Source: an uncultured Prevotellaceae bacterium (GTDB lineage Bacteria; Bacteroidota; Bacteroidia; Bacteroidales; Bacteroidaceae). From it: DNA of 46,143 nucleotides. The translations under genes and the position numbers were made by a program. This document shows positions 17,472-26,682 of this stretch, piece by piece. Positions within the stretch are counted from its first letter, which is position 1. Each line of letters starts with the position of its first letter. A model generated the notes under the pieces. It was not told the DNA's origin, did not search any database, and saw only the letters and a program-made list of their open reading frames with translations. The DNA is taken from the NCBI GenBank assembly GCA_937900485.1, contig CALCEL010000022.1, positions 1 to 46,143 of the forward strand, in the 5' to 3' direction.

Positions 17472-19382
17472 ATGAGACATTTAACAGAAGGTATGCGTAT
17501 CGCTGGTTGTGCGATACCTGTTTTCTCACTCCGAACCAAGGGAAGCTTCGGAGTAGGCGATTTCGGTGACTTGAAGATGATGATTGACTGGGTGGCGCTC
17601 ACGGGACAGAAAATACTGCAGATACTGCCTGTCAATGACACTACAGCCACTCATACGTGGACGGACTCATACCCTTATTCGTGCATAAGTGTTTTCGCCT
17701 TACATCCACAATACTGTGACTTGCGTCAGTTGCCGAAGCTCAACAACGCTAAGGATCAGAAATATTTTGATGATCTTCAGGTCAAGCTCAACGCATTGTC
17801 ACAGATCGACTACGAGGCTGTGAACAATGCCAAAATCGACTTCCTTATGAAATTGTATGCGCAGGCAGGCAAACGCACCGTGGCGTCCGACACGTTTCTG
17901 AAGTTCGTGGACAAGGAGAAAGAGTGGCTTGCGCCTTATGCTGACTTCTGTGTGAGTCATGAGACCTATCCTACGGATGATGTCCGCTTTATCTACTTCA
18001 TGCAGTATATCCTTGATGGGCAGATGAGGTCAGCTCATGAGTACGCGGCGGAGAAAGGCGTGATGCTGAAGGGAGATATCCCTATTGGTGTCAGCCGTTA
18101 CGGATGTGATGTGTGGGCTGAGCCTCGTTACTTTAACATGAACGGACAGGCTGGTGCACCGCCAGACGCATTCTCTTCCAATGGACAGAACTGGGGCTTC
18201 CCGACGTACAACTGGGATGAGATGCTCCAGGACGACTGCCAGTGGTGGGTAAGACGATTCCGTAACATGTCTAAATATTTCGACGCCTACCGTATCGACC
18301 ATGTGCTTGGCTTCTTTCGTATATGGGAGATTCCTCTGCACTCTGTCCATGGTCTTCTCGGACAGTTCTCACCTGCTCTGGCCATGAGCATGGATGATAT
18401 ACACGGCTACGGCTTGTGGCTGCCGGAGGATTTTATGGTGGAGCCGTTCATAGCCGACTGGGTCATCGACCGTTTCTTCCCGGGACATCAGAAGTATGTC
18501 AAGACTACGTTCCTTAATCATTCTCATGATGATATTTGGACGTTGAAGCCTGAGTTCGACACTCAGCGTAAGGTTGAGGCGTTCTTCCAGGGGCATGACG
18601 ATGAGAAGAGCGTGGCATTGCGTGACGGACTCTATTCGCTCATCAGCAATGTGCTTTTCGTCCGTGACCATAGGAACCCGAATCTGTTCCACCCGCGTAT
18701 CGCAGCTCAGCTCGACCCTGTGTACGAGACGATGTGGCAGCATGACAAGGATAACTTCAATCGTCTGTATAACGATTATTATTATCATAGGAATAACCAG
18801 TTCTGGTATGAGGAGGCAATGAAGAAACTCCCGAGACTCGTCGACGCCACTGACATGATGGTGTGCGCTGAGGATTTGGGCATGGTGCCGGATTGTGTGC
18901 CTTGGGTCCTCAACCAGCTTAAAATCTTATCGTTGGAGTTGCAGTCCATGCCTAAGGACTCGAGCGTACGATTCGGTTGTCTGGACAGAAACCCGTGGAT
19001 GAGTGTTTGCACGATATCCAGTCATGACTCCGCCACACTGAGAATGTGGTGGGATGAGGATTGGGAGAGAGCGCAGTGTTATTACAATACGGTTCTTGGC
19101 TATGACAACGCCGCTCCTCATCCGTTACCGGAGTGGCTCGCTGACGACATCGTCATGCGTCATCTGCAGTGTCCGTCGGCATTGTGTATCATAACGTTAC
19201 AGGACTGGCTGGCATGCTCCGAGTATCTGCGTCTTCCGGATGCGTCTGCCGAGCGCATCAACATACCTGCCAATCCTAAGCATTATTGGCGCTATCGTAT
19301 GCATATCAGTCTTGAGGACCTGCTCAAGGCGGATGGATTCAACGAGAAGATCAGGGGTATGATAAAAGGCGCTGGAAGATGA
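17472..19382 (+). CDS. malQ: 4-alpha-glucanotransferase (amylomaltase), GH77, DPE2-like
   Basis: Transfers glucan units between maltooligosaccharides in the cytoplasm, releasing glucose. No signal peptide is present. GH77 motifs are complete: GSFGVGDFGDL at 24-34, nucleophile Asp276 in DAYRIDH, the following GFFRIWEIP, Glu467 in CAEDLG and Asp519 in SSHDS. RIDHVLGFFRIWEIP is the form found in plant DPE2 and its bacterial relatives. Those relatives often carry two N-terminal CBM20 starch-binding modules; this 636-residue protein begins directly at the catalytic domain and lacks them. The last four bases (ATGA) overlap the start of the pullulanase gene, indicating translational coupling. Confidence 0.92.
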   Translation: MRHLTEGMRIAGCAIPVFSLRTKGSFGVGDFGDLKMMIDWVALTGQKILQILPVNDTTATHTWTDSYPYSCISVFALHPQYCDLRQLPKLNNAKDQKYFDDLQVKLNALSQIDYEAVNNAKIDFLMKLYAQAGKRTVASDTFLKFVDKEKEWLAPYADFCVSHETYPTDDVRFIYFMQYILDGQMRSAHEYAAEKGVMLKGDIPIGVSRYGCDVWAEPRYFNMNGQAGAPPDAFSSNGQNWGFPTYNWDEMLQDDCQWWVRRFRNMSKYFDAYRIDHVLGFFRIWEIPLHSVHGLLGQFSPALAMSMDDIHGYGLWLPEDFMVEPFIADWVIDRFFPGHQKYVKTTFLNHSHDDIWTLKPEFDTQRKVEAFFQGHDDEKSVALRDGLYSLISNVLFVRDHRNPNLFHPRIAAQLDPVYETMWQHDKDNFNRLYNDYYYHRNNQFWYEEAMKKLPRLVDATDMMVCAEDLGMVPDCVPWVLNQLKILSLELQSMPKDSSVRFGCLDRNPWMSVCTISSHDSATLRMWWDEDWERAQCYYNTVLGYDNAAPHPLPEWLADDIVMRHLQCPSALCIITLQDWLACSEYLRLPDASAERINIPANPKHYWRYRMHISLEDLLKADGFNEKIRGMIKGAGR

Positions 19383-21391
19383 GTGCTATGCGTGAGAGTG
19401 TGATGTCCCGCCGTGGCTCATGTCATGCCGCAATCGACATACTCGGGAGACTGAGATTTGCGGCGCTGGGACTGTTGGTTACAATGATATCGTCGGAAAT
19501 GAGAGCGCAGGATGTTTTTAACGAGGTGGACTACTCTGAGTCGTCCACTACATTCCGTCTTAACGCCCCCTCTGGCAAGGTGCCCGTGAAGGTTCGCTTG
19601 TACAAGGGAGCCGCCGACGCGCGTCCATATAAGACGATTAAGCTGAAAGATAACGGGTATGACTCTTGGGAAGCCACTGTGAAGGGTGACCTCGAAGGCT
19701 TGTTCTATACCTTCGACACAGGACATGGCGAGTGTCCCGGCACCTTCGCCAAGGCTGTGGGCGTCAATGGCAAACGCGGTGTGGTGGTCGATATGAGAGA
19801 CACCGACCCGGAAGGATGGGACGAGGACCGTCGGCCGACACTCAATACACCCGTCGACATGGTGGTGTACGAACTGCATCACCGTGACTTCTCCATACAT
19901 CCTCAGTCAGGCTACCAGAGGAAAGGTAAGTTCCTCACTCTGACCGAGGAGAAGGCGCTCCATTATCTTAAGACGCTGGGTGTGACCGCCGTGCAGATCT
20001 TACCGTCTTATGACTATGCGACGGTTGACGAGGCGGACCCGGAGCGGCCTCAGTATAACTGGGGCTATGACCCGCAGAATTATAATGTCCCGGAAGGCAG
20101 TTACTCCACCGACGCTAATAATCCTCTGACACGTATCAGGGAATTCAAGCAGATGGTGCAGGCTCTTCATAAAGCAGGCATACGTGTCATACTCGACGTG
20201 GTGTATAATCACTGTATGGATATTGAGCATAGCAATTTTCAACTGACATACCCTGACTATTACTTCAGGAAGAAACGTGCGCGCTCGTCCGATGACGTGT
20301 CACAGTCTTCTCTGGTTTACTCTGACGGCTCCGGCTGCGGTAATGAGACGGCTTCGGAGAAAGCGCTGATGAGACGTTTCATGATTGAGAGTGTCAAGTA
20401 TTGGATTACGGAGTATCATATCGACGGATTCCGTTTTGACCTGATGGGTGTACATGACATCGAGACGATGAACGCCATTCGCGCAGAGATAGACCGTATC
20501 GACCCGACCGTAACGATGTACGGAGAAGGATGGAGTGCCGGTGAGTGCGCATTGCCTCAGGAGCGTCTGGCGATGAAAGCTGCTGTGACGAGGATGCGTG
20601 GCATCGGGGCATTCGGCGATGAGATGCGCGACGCGGTCAGGGGACCGTTCAACGATGACCATAAGGCGGCGTGGCTTGCCGCTAATGACGGACATGTGAT
20701 GAGCCTGCGCCTCGGACTGGTCGGAGGCGTTGAGCATCCTCAGGTGGATATGTCAAAGGTGAACTATAGCACCAGCGTGTGGTGTGAGCAACCAAGCCAG
20801 CACGTCAGTTATGTCAGCTGCCATGATGATATGTGCCTCGTCGACAGACTGAGGACTTCGATGCCTGACATCGGTGAGGACGAGCTGATACGTCTGGATA
20901 AGTTGGCGCAAACCATGGTGCTCATTTCGCAGGGCGTGCCTTTCGTCTATGCGGGCGAGGAGGCGCTTCGTGACAAGAAGGGCGTGCACAACAGCTACAA
21001 GTCACCTGATGAGGTCAATGCTATCGACTGGACCAACATAAGACGTCATCCTGATGTTTTCATGTATTATAAGTCTCTGATTGAGATACGTAAGAAACAT
21101 AAGGTGTTCAGACTCGGTGACGCTGATATGGTACGTCGTTGTCTGCGATTCATCGACACGACAGACAACGTGGTGGCGTTCTCGCTCGACGGCAATCCTG
21201 TGTGCGACAGCTGGCGTAAGGTGGTTTGTGTGTTGAATCCTTATAAGGCGTCACGCACTGTGCAGGTGCCTGAGGGTGCCTACAGGGTGGTGTGCCGTGA
21301 CGGTATGGCGTGTGAAGACGGATTCGATGTTGTGCATGGCGGCGAGATTTGTGTTGGTGCGCAGCAGGCTCTTATCATGTATGCTTTGTGA
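19379..21391 (+). CDS. pulA: Type I pullulanase / glycogen-debranching GH13 enzyme, predicted exported
   Basis: Hydrolyses alpha-1,6 branch points in starch-derived glucans. A hydrophobic stretch at about 25-40 ending MRA-Q (cleavage near 43) looks like a signal peptide after an unusually long basic start; Met9 is an alternative start. An N-terminal CBM48-like region covers about 48-155. The type I pullulanase motif YNWGYDPQNYNVPEGSYS is at 226-243, then DVVYNHC (273-279), nucleophile Asp354 in GFRFDLMG, acid/base Glu383 in YGEGW and the third Asp in SCHDDM. Length 670 is normal. It is the last gene of the starch operon; a terminator follows at 21563-21601. Overlap with malQ ties an apparently exported enzyme to a cytoplasmic one. 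Confidence 0.88.
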   Translation: MSAMRESVMSRRGSCHAAIDILGRLRFAALGLLVTMISSEMRAQDVFNEVDYSESSTTFRLNAPSGKVPVKVRLYKGAADARPYKTIKLKDNGYDSWEATVKGDLEGLFYTFDTGHGECPGTFAKAVGVNGKRGVVVDMRDTDPEGWDEDRRPTLNTPVDMVVYELHHRDFSIHPQSGYQRKGKFLTLTEEKALHYLKTLGVTAVQILPSYDYATVDEADPERPQYNWGYDPQNYNVPEGSYSTDANNPLTRIREFKQMVQALHKAGIRVILDVVYNHCMDIEHSNFQLTYPDYYFRKKRARSSDDVSQSSLVYSDGSGCGNETASEKALMRRFMIESVKYWITEYHIDGFRFDLMGVHDIETMNAIRAEIDRIDPTVTMYGEGWSAGECALPQERLAMKAAVTRMRGIGAFGDEMRDAVRGPFNDDHKAAWLAANDGHVMSLRLGLVGGVEHPQVDMSKVNYSTSVWCEQPSQHVSYVSCHDDMCLVDRLRTSMPDIGEDELIRLDKLAQTMVLISQGVPFVYAGEEALRDKKGVHNSYKSPDEVNAIDWTNIRRHPDVFMYYKSLIEIRKKHKVFRLGDADMVRRCLRFIDTTDNVVAFSLDGNPVCDSWRKVVCVLNPYKASRTVQVPEGAYRVVCRDGMACEDGFDVVHGGEICVGAQQALIMYAL

Positions 21392-21562
21392 GTCCGTGTG
21401 TCAGAAAGAATTACTTTTGAATGATGTTTAATAATGTCAATCTGTGCCAGTGTGACGCATCATGTTCGCATCATGATAGTCATATTGGAGACTAACAATA
21501 ACCCCTTGATGACCTTTGTTATAATCCTAAGATTTTACTAAAGCATGATTGAAATTTCTGGA

Positions 21563-21601
21563 GGTGTACGGGCAGTGATGCTAGTACGCCTTTTCTTTTT
21601 T
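21563..21601 (+). terminator. Terminator at the end of the starch operon
   Basis: GGTGTAC (21563-21569) pairs with GTACGCC (21584-21590), including one G-U pair, followed by TTTTCTTTTTT. The stem is short but the T run is good. It lies about 170 bases after the pullulanase stop codon. Confidence 0.55.
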
Positions 21602-21663
21602 GCCGATGTCTTACGTGAAGTCACGGGTATATGACAGGTGGGATAAAGGACAATTCGGGGTGT

Positions 21664-21964
21664 CACCAAATTTCCTATGCCTATTTTTTTTTGGGGGGTA
21701 GGTTAACTGACTGATAATGATATTGCAAGACGTTGAAAATCTTATTGTCTCTTTTTTGAAATTCTCAGGTTAGGTTGTAGCCTATATAAAGGTCTGAGAA
21801 TTTAAAAATCCTAACCTGAACTTTTTATCGTCCTAACCTGAGATTTTTAAAGGCTGAATAAGCCACGGGAAATTTCCAGAAGTCATTTTTTTGTTATCAC
21901 ATATCAACGGAAAAAGAGGAGTTTCGGACACTGGATAATGGGGGAGTTGATAGGAAATCTGGTG
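21664..21964. repeat. 301-bp intergenic element with terminal inverted repeats, copy 1
   Basis: The left end CACCAAATTTCCTATG (21664-21679) and right end GATAGGAAATCTGGTG (21949-21964) are inverted repeats with two mismatches. A diverged copy of identical length lies at 39688-39988; I estimate about 70 percent identity by eye. Similarity reaches roughly 20-40 bases left of the inverted repeat (GGACAATT.GGGG). Inside, TCTCAGGTTAGG (21763-21774) pairs perfectly with CCTAACCTGAGA (21832-21843), and CCTAACCTGA also occurs at 21810-21819. No open reading frame is present. It resembles a non-autonomous mobile element (MITE) or a structured RNA. Confidence 0.75.
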
Positions 21965-22425
21965 ATACGCTTTTTGTGGGAAAATCTTATGGGGGAATAA
22001 CCAGTAGATAACATTGCCTGATTATGTGTAACTCCCCGTATATCGTGAGCTTTTGTGTTTCTCTGGGTGAAATATTTGACGAAAAGGTTTGTTTGTCTTG
22101 CAGAATTGTGTAGCAATACATAATGTGTCTATAACAATTTTTCACAGAATATGAGAACATCCCCTACGAAATGGGTTGTGAAAAAACAGATATAAAGCCG
22201 TATTCTATCAACTATCTGACATGAATACGTTAGGCACATAAACTATGCAGAAACAGATTCAGAACGAATTTAAAGAAATATTCTTCAGGGCAAATAGAGA
22301 ATCCTACGAAGGAAATCAAAATTGAGATGGTAAGCATGGTGTTTAAAATATATGGAGAAATAAATATCTAAGAAGCCTGTTTGGTTTCGTATGTGTGTAT
22401 ATGATGGAGAAAACAAACATATTTT
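21965..22425. other. Non-coding stretch before the metalloprotease gene, with one inverted repeat
   Basis: No supported gene is seen. TTTTTCACA (22138-22146) and TGTGAAAAA (22177-22185) form a perfect 9-bp inverted repeat around a 30-base loop, with a CCC/GGG pairing possible inside. A 26-codon frame (ATG at 22244) is too short to support. The rest is AT-rich and unassigned. Confidence 0.4.
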
Positions 22426-22457
22426 TTTGGACGTTTCATATTTAAATAATACTTTTG
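22426..22457 (+). promoter_or_regulatory. Bacteroidota promoter for the metalloprotease gene
   Basis: TTTG at 22426-22429, 20 bases, then TACTTTTG at 22450-22457: an exact match to TTTG-N19-21-TAnnTTTG. Transcription would begin near 22464, leaving a 5' leader of about 37 bases before the ATG at 22501. Confidence 0.65.
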
Positions 22458-22500
22458 CTGAGCTAACATTGTTTCTAAGAAACTTATATATTAATTTTTT

Positions 22501-24615
22501 ATGGGAATAAAGAAAAGTGGTCTTTTGAGAAAATGCGGTGTCGGTGCGTTGTTGTCTGTTTTCTGGCTTTCGTCTTATGCTCAGTCAGGCATGATAAAAC
22601 GAGGACGTATAGAGAACGTGACTGACTACAGTAGCATGTCTTTGGGCGTACAGGATGGAAAGAAAAAGGTGGGTAAGCGTTCAGATGCTCCGTTGACGTC
22701 GGAGGGAACACCGAAGGTGCCTGTCGTTCTTGTACAGTTTAGCGATATGAGTTTCTCAGTGGGAGACACGGAAGAGGATATCGTTGATTACTATAATAGC
22801 TTCTTGAATGATGAAGCGAATTCCGTAAGCGCGTATTTTAATGAGCAGTCCTACGGACAGTTCAAACCTGAGTTCGTTGTCATTGGACCAATCACTCTGT
22901 CTAAGGCTTACTCTTATTATGGTGCTGACCAGGGTACCACGAAGGACGTAAACATTAAGCAGTTCTATTCAGAGTCTTGCTCCGCAGCAGTTAAGATGGG
23001 TGTGGACTGGAGTGACTTCGACAATAACAGTGACGGTAGGGTGGACTTCATCTTCTTCATCTATGCCGGACAGGGACAGAATGACACGAGTGTGGATGAC
23101 TCTAACTTGATCTGGCCTAAGGAGAATGCAAGCTCAGTGTCGGTGACTGTGGACGAGAGCAGTGTCTCTTTCGGAGGCTTCGGCTGTACTTGCGAGTTGA
23201 TAGGTCAGGTGGGAGATGGTATAGGAACGATGTGTCACGAGTTGTCACACGCATTGGGATTGCCTGATTTCTATGACTACTCTTACACTAACGCAGGATT
23301 AGGTTACTGGGATGTCATGGACTCTGGTTGCTACCAGTATGACGCTAATAATCCGATTGGCTATTCCGCTTATGAGCGTGACTTCATGGGATGGCGTTCG
23401 CTGGTTACCCTCGATCCAGCAAAGAAATATTCTCTCGTGATTAACCCGCTTGAGACTGACGGCGTGGGTTATAAGATCGTGAACGAGAGTAACGCTAATG
23501 AGTATTTCGTTATAGAGAACAGACAGAACATCAATGCTGACAAGTATCTCGGATGGCCTTCCAAGACTTTCTATAATAAGTTCGGAGAAAATCATGGCCT
23601 GCTCATCTCACATATTGTGTATAATGCGTACGCATGGACAAACAACAGGGTGAACACGACACCTAACTACTATTATAAGATAGTGTCGGCCGACGGCACG
23701 TTCGCTGACTATAGCAACAACACGACGGCGGAGAAATGGTACTCGTGGGCTGAGGATATGCTCGGTGACCTGTACCCGGGCTCTAAGAATGTGACGGAGA
23801 TGTCCGACTATACCACGACTTATGGCTCGTCACTGAATCAGACTATAGCTAATATCCGTGAGGTCGACGGACTGATACATGTCGACATAAACGGAGGTGA
23901 GGAGGTTCAGGATGAGACATCATTCGATTTCACTGACGGCGAGAAATACATGCTGTCGGAGAGCAAGACTGGTGTGGACGTCAGCTACACCCGTACTTTC
24001 AACCATACAAAGTGGACATCTCTCTACATTCCGTTCTCTCTGTCTTACGAGGATTTCAAGGATGATTTTGAGATTGCTCAGCTGACTGGAGTGAGTGGCG
24101 ACGGAGATGACGCCATTCTGGAGATTGAGAAGATAACGGAAGGCAGTACGGAGGCTAATAAACCGTATTTCATCCGTCCGAAGTCAACGGGAACATATAC
24201 TATTGAGTTGGAAAATGTCACACTCAGCAAGGCGGAGAGCAACTCGTTCTCAGTGTCTGACGGCAACTACTCATTTGTCCTAACAGGTACGTATGATGGC
24301 GTGTCAGGTGACATGATGTTCGGTAACGGCTTCTACGCTTGTTCTGGCGGTCTGTTGTGCAAGGTGCCTGACGCTGACACGGGCCTCGGTACTTACCGAT
24401 GGTATCTTGACATACAGCCTGTCAGCTCAGCGCATGAGTTTACGCCGGCTAACGTGCGCGTGCGCCTGGTGTCTACTGAGGCAAACGCCGTAACTGATGT
24501 TGAGGTGGCTGGCGAATCTGGTCAGGCATACACATTGGACGGACGCATCGTGAATGGTGAGCCGATGAAGTCAACCATATACATTAAGGATGGAAAGAAG
24601 ACTCTCGTGAGATGA
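22501..24615 (+). CDS. Secreted M6-family (immune inhibitor A-like) metalloprotease with C-terminal tag
   Basis: A zinc-dependent endopeptidase predicted to act outside the cytoplasm. The signal peptide is at 1-27, cleaved at SYA-Q. The M6 catalytic domain spans about 70-400: zinc-binding HELSH at 246-250 with Asp256 as probable third ligand, preceded by a calcium-loop-like DFDNNSDGRVDF (172-183) and followed by the VMDSG turn of metzincin-like folds. A beta-rich region follows (about 480-660). The last 30 residues (YTLDGRIV...IYIKDGKK) closely match the C-terminal tag of the starch-operon amylase, suggesting a shared export or anchoring route. The gene stands alone with its own promoter and a strong terminator. 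Confidence 0.85.
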   Translation: MGIKKSGLLRKCGVGALLSVFWLSSYAQSGMIKRGRIENVTDYSSMSLGVQDGKKKVGKRSDAPLTSEGTPKVPVVLVQFSDMSFSVGDTEEDIVDYYNSFLNDEANSVSAYFNEQSYGQFKPEFVVIGPITLSKAYSYYGADQGTTKDVNIKQFYSESCSAAVKMGVDWSDFDNNSDGRVDFIFFIYAGQGQNDTSVDDSNLIWPKENASSVSVTVDESSVSFGGFGCTCELIGQVGDGIGTMCHELSHALGLPDFYDYSYTNAGLGYWDVMDSGCYQYDANNPIGYSAYERDFMGWRSLVTLDPAKKYSLVINPLETDGVGYKIVNESNANEYFVIENRQNINADKYLGWPSKTFYNKFGENHGLLISHIVYNAYAWTNNRVNTTPNYYYKIVSADGTFADYSNNTTAEKWYSWAEDMLGDLYPGSKNVTEMSDYTTTYGSSLNQTIANIREVDGLIHVDINGGEEVQDETSFDFTDGEKYMLSESKTGVDVSYTRTFNHTKWTSLYIPFSLSYEDFKDDFEIAQLTGVSGDGDDAILEIEKITEGSTEANKPYFIRPKSTGTYTIELENVTLSKAESNSFSVSDGNYSFVLTGTYDGVSGDMMFGNGFYACSGGLLCKVPDADTGLGTYRWYLDIQPVSSAHEFTPANVRVRLVSTEANAVTDVEVAGESGQAYTLDGRIVNGEPMKSTIYIKDGKKTLVR

Positions 24616-24660
24616 TGACATGCCGAGTGATGCTTGCTTGACGTCATACGTTAACAATAA

Positions 24661-24702
24661 GAAAGCCGGGAAAGGATACGCAATCCTTTCCCGGCTTTCT
24701 TA
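24661..24702. terminator. Strong bidirectional terminator
   Basis: A perfect 17-bp stem: 24661-24677 (GAAAGCCGGGAAAGGAT) pairs with 24683-24699 around a 5-base loop, with T-rich and A-rich sides. It lies between the convergent metalloprotease and cbiG-cbiF genes and can serve both. Confidence 0.9.
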
Positions 24703-24726
24703 TTGTCTGATGGCGACTACGTGCCG

Positions 24727-26649
24727 TCACTCCTCCGCGTCTTTTCCTTGTCTGAAGAGATGCGTGAAATGATTGTCGTAGAGCTTGCTCTTGCCTTCTC
24801 TGTTGTCAATAGCTTCGCCGACAACAATCATCGTGGTCAGTGTTATCCTGTTGGTCTTGATGATTTCAGCAAGGTCTTTGAGCTGACCCCTGAAGATCTT
24901 CTGCTCTTTCTGGGTCAGTTTGTGACAACATGCCACAGGCGTCTCAGGTGGGTATCCGCCCTCGAGCAGCTCGTCTTGTACCTTTTGAGCTATGTTGGCT
25001 GACAGGAAGATGCACATCGTGCTCTGGCTCCTCGCCAGCAAGTGAAGCTGTTCTTTCTCTGGCATCGGCGTTCTTCCCTCACCTCGGGTGAGTATGATTG
25101 TCTGCACCTTCTCCGGTATGGTGAACTGTGAGCGTAGCTCTGCCGCCGCGGCGAGGAAAGAGCTTATTCCTGGCGTGATGTGGTAGTCCATTCCATATTC
25201 GTCGAAGAAATTCATCTGCTCTTGTATGGCTCCGTATATGCATGGGTCTCCGGTGTGCAGACGCACCACGGACGCTCCCCTGTCATAGTATTTCTTCATC
25301 AGCTCGAACTGCTCCTCAAGACTCATCGAGGCGGATGAGCGTATGACGGCGCCCGGCTTGGCGCGAAACGTCATCTCTCTCGGCACCAGACTGCCTGCGT
25401 AAAGTATGAGGTCGGCCTCCTCGAGGAATTTGTTCCCCCGTATACTTATCAGACCTGGGTCGCCCGGACCTGCTCCGACAATCTCAATGTGACCCTTGCG
25501 CTTGGTGCCCTCGTCGCATGAGAGTGCGAACGTATAGTGTGATATCTTTCCGTCGATGTTTATCTTTCCCTTTTGTTTCTCGATGACGAGGAAAGAGTGT
25601 TTGTTCGCTATTTTCGCAGAAGCCTCCGCCACTCCGTAACACCCTGTCGTCTCGAAGACCTTTTCTGAAGGGTTCGGGATTTTCACTTTGTTGAGTTCCT
25701 CCGCAGAGTAGATGTCGAGACTGGCATACGGCATCCTTCTGTGTAGCTCCGCTATCATCGGCTCGTCTTTCTTCAGCTCAATCGTGCCTATTGACGCTAC
25801 TGATTCTGTGGCATACCCCGCAGTGTGTATGTCGCCGATGAGCTGCTCGGCAATCTCCACGGGAGCGAGTTTCTGACATCCGACACCCAGATGAAGACAT
25901 TTAGGGTAGTATTGGATGTGTGGTATGTCAGGTGTCGGCAGCTTTCTCGGACTCACTGCCAATAGCAGTTCAAACGGTATCGGTACCTTGTTGTCTGCGT
26001 TGGACTTTCTTCCGCGGCAATATAGCCGGTAATCGTCGTGACTCCTGAATATCTTGACATGGTCTGGACAAGTCTCCTCCATATGTCTCGTCCCCTCGTC
26101 CTCGATGTCCATGATTAATGCCGTCGGACGTTTGTTGACGAACAGGCTAATCGCTTTGTTCATTCTTTGCGCAGCCAGTCTCTTGCCCTTACCTTGTTCC
26201 ATGGTCCATCCGAACCGGCTCGACAAGGTGTCAAGAGCCCAAAGCCCGTTTCTGTCGCTTTGGGTGGTTATGACAGGCTGTGCTCCAAGGATGGTGGACA
26301 CGGTCTGAGTCAGCTCGTTGGCTCCTCCGATGTGTCCGCTCAGCACGCTGATGGCGAAAGATCCTGTAGAGTCAACGCACACGACGGCAGGGTCGTCATG
26401 TTTGTTGTTTACGAATGGAGATATATATCGTACGCAAATGCCCAAAGCGCCTACGAAGATGATAGCGTCACTCTTCTCGAAGAGATTTTCAGTTAGTGCG
26501 GAGAGAGAGTCGACGTTTTTACATCCGTCGAGCGTTCCTTTGTGGTAGATGTCTATATCCTGTCCATCGTATATCTCTGACAGCTCGGCGCGTATCGTCC
26601 TCGCCATCTGTAATGACGTCTCTGAAATAAGTATGATGGAGATGTTCAT
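24727..26649 (-). CDS. CbiG-CbiF fusion: cobalt-precorrin-5A hydrolase and precorrin-4 C11-methyltransferase
   Basis: Carries out two neighbouring steps of corrin ring synthesis for cobalamin: methylation at C-11 and removal of the C2 fragment (as acetaldehyde) during ring contraction. Residues 1 to about 380 are CbiG: VGALGICVRYISP near 66-78, SGHIGGANELT at 104-114, then the C-terminal part with LGVGCQK (254-260) and ETTGCYGVAEASA (333-345). From about 386 the methyltransferase begins with the SAM-site GAGPGDPG (392-399), LYAGSLVP and RLHTGDPCIYGA. Total 640 residues. The gene lies 33 bases after dnaX on the same strand, so they are probably co-transcribed. No other cobalamin gene and no cobalamin riboswitch was recognised in the window. 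Confidence 0.88.
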   Translation of the reverse strand: MNISIILISETSLQMARTIRAELSEIYDGQDIDIYHKGTLDGCKNVDSLSALTENLFEKSDAIIFVGALGICVRYISPFVNNKHDDPAVVCVDSTGSFAISVLSGHIGGANELTQTVSTILGAQPVITTQSDRNGLWALDTLSSRFGWTMEQGKGKRLAAQRMNKAISLFVNKRPTALIMDIEDEGTRHMEETCPDHVKIFRSHDDYRLYCRGRKSNADNKVPIPFELLLAVSPRKLPTPDIPHIQYYPKCLHLGVGCQKLAPVEIAEQLIGDIHTAGYATESVASIGTIELKKDEPMIAELHRRMPYASLDIYSAEELNKVKIPNPSEKVFETTGCYGVAEASAKIANKHSFLVIEKQKGKINIDGKISHYTFALSCDEGTKRKGHIEIVGAGPGDPGLISIRGNKFLEEADLILYAGSLVPREMTFRAKPGAVIRSSASMSLEEQFELMKKYYDRGASVVRLHTGDPCIYGAIQEQMNFFDEYGMDYHITPGISSFLAAAAELRSQFTIPEKVQTIILTRGEGRTPMPEKEQLHLLARSQSTMCIFLSANIAQKVQDELLEGGYPPETPVACCHKLTQKEQKIFRGQLKDLAEIIKTNRITLTTMIVVGEAIDNREGKSKLYDNHFTHLFRQGKDAEE

Positions 26650-26682
26650 TGTGATTTGTCTTTTGTGTTACGTGGGAAAAGA

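Noticed and set aside
21664..21964. CRISPR array
   Set aside because: The CCTAACCTGA copies are unevenly spaced, lie in both orientations and have no equal-length spacers; there are no cas genes in the window.
22244..22324. 26-codon frame beginning MQKQIQNEFKE before the metalloprotease
   Set aside because: It is too short, lacks a ribosome binding site or promoter, and has no recognisable partner gene.
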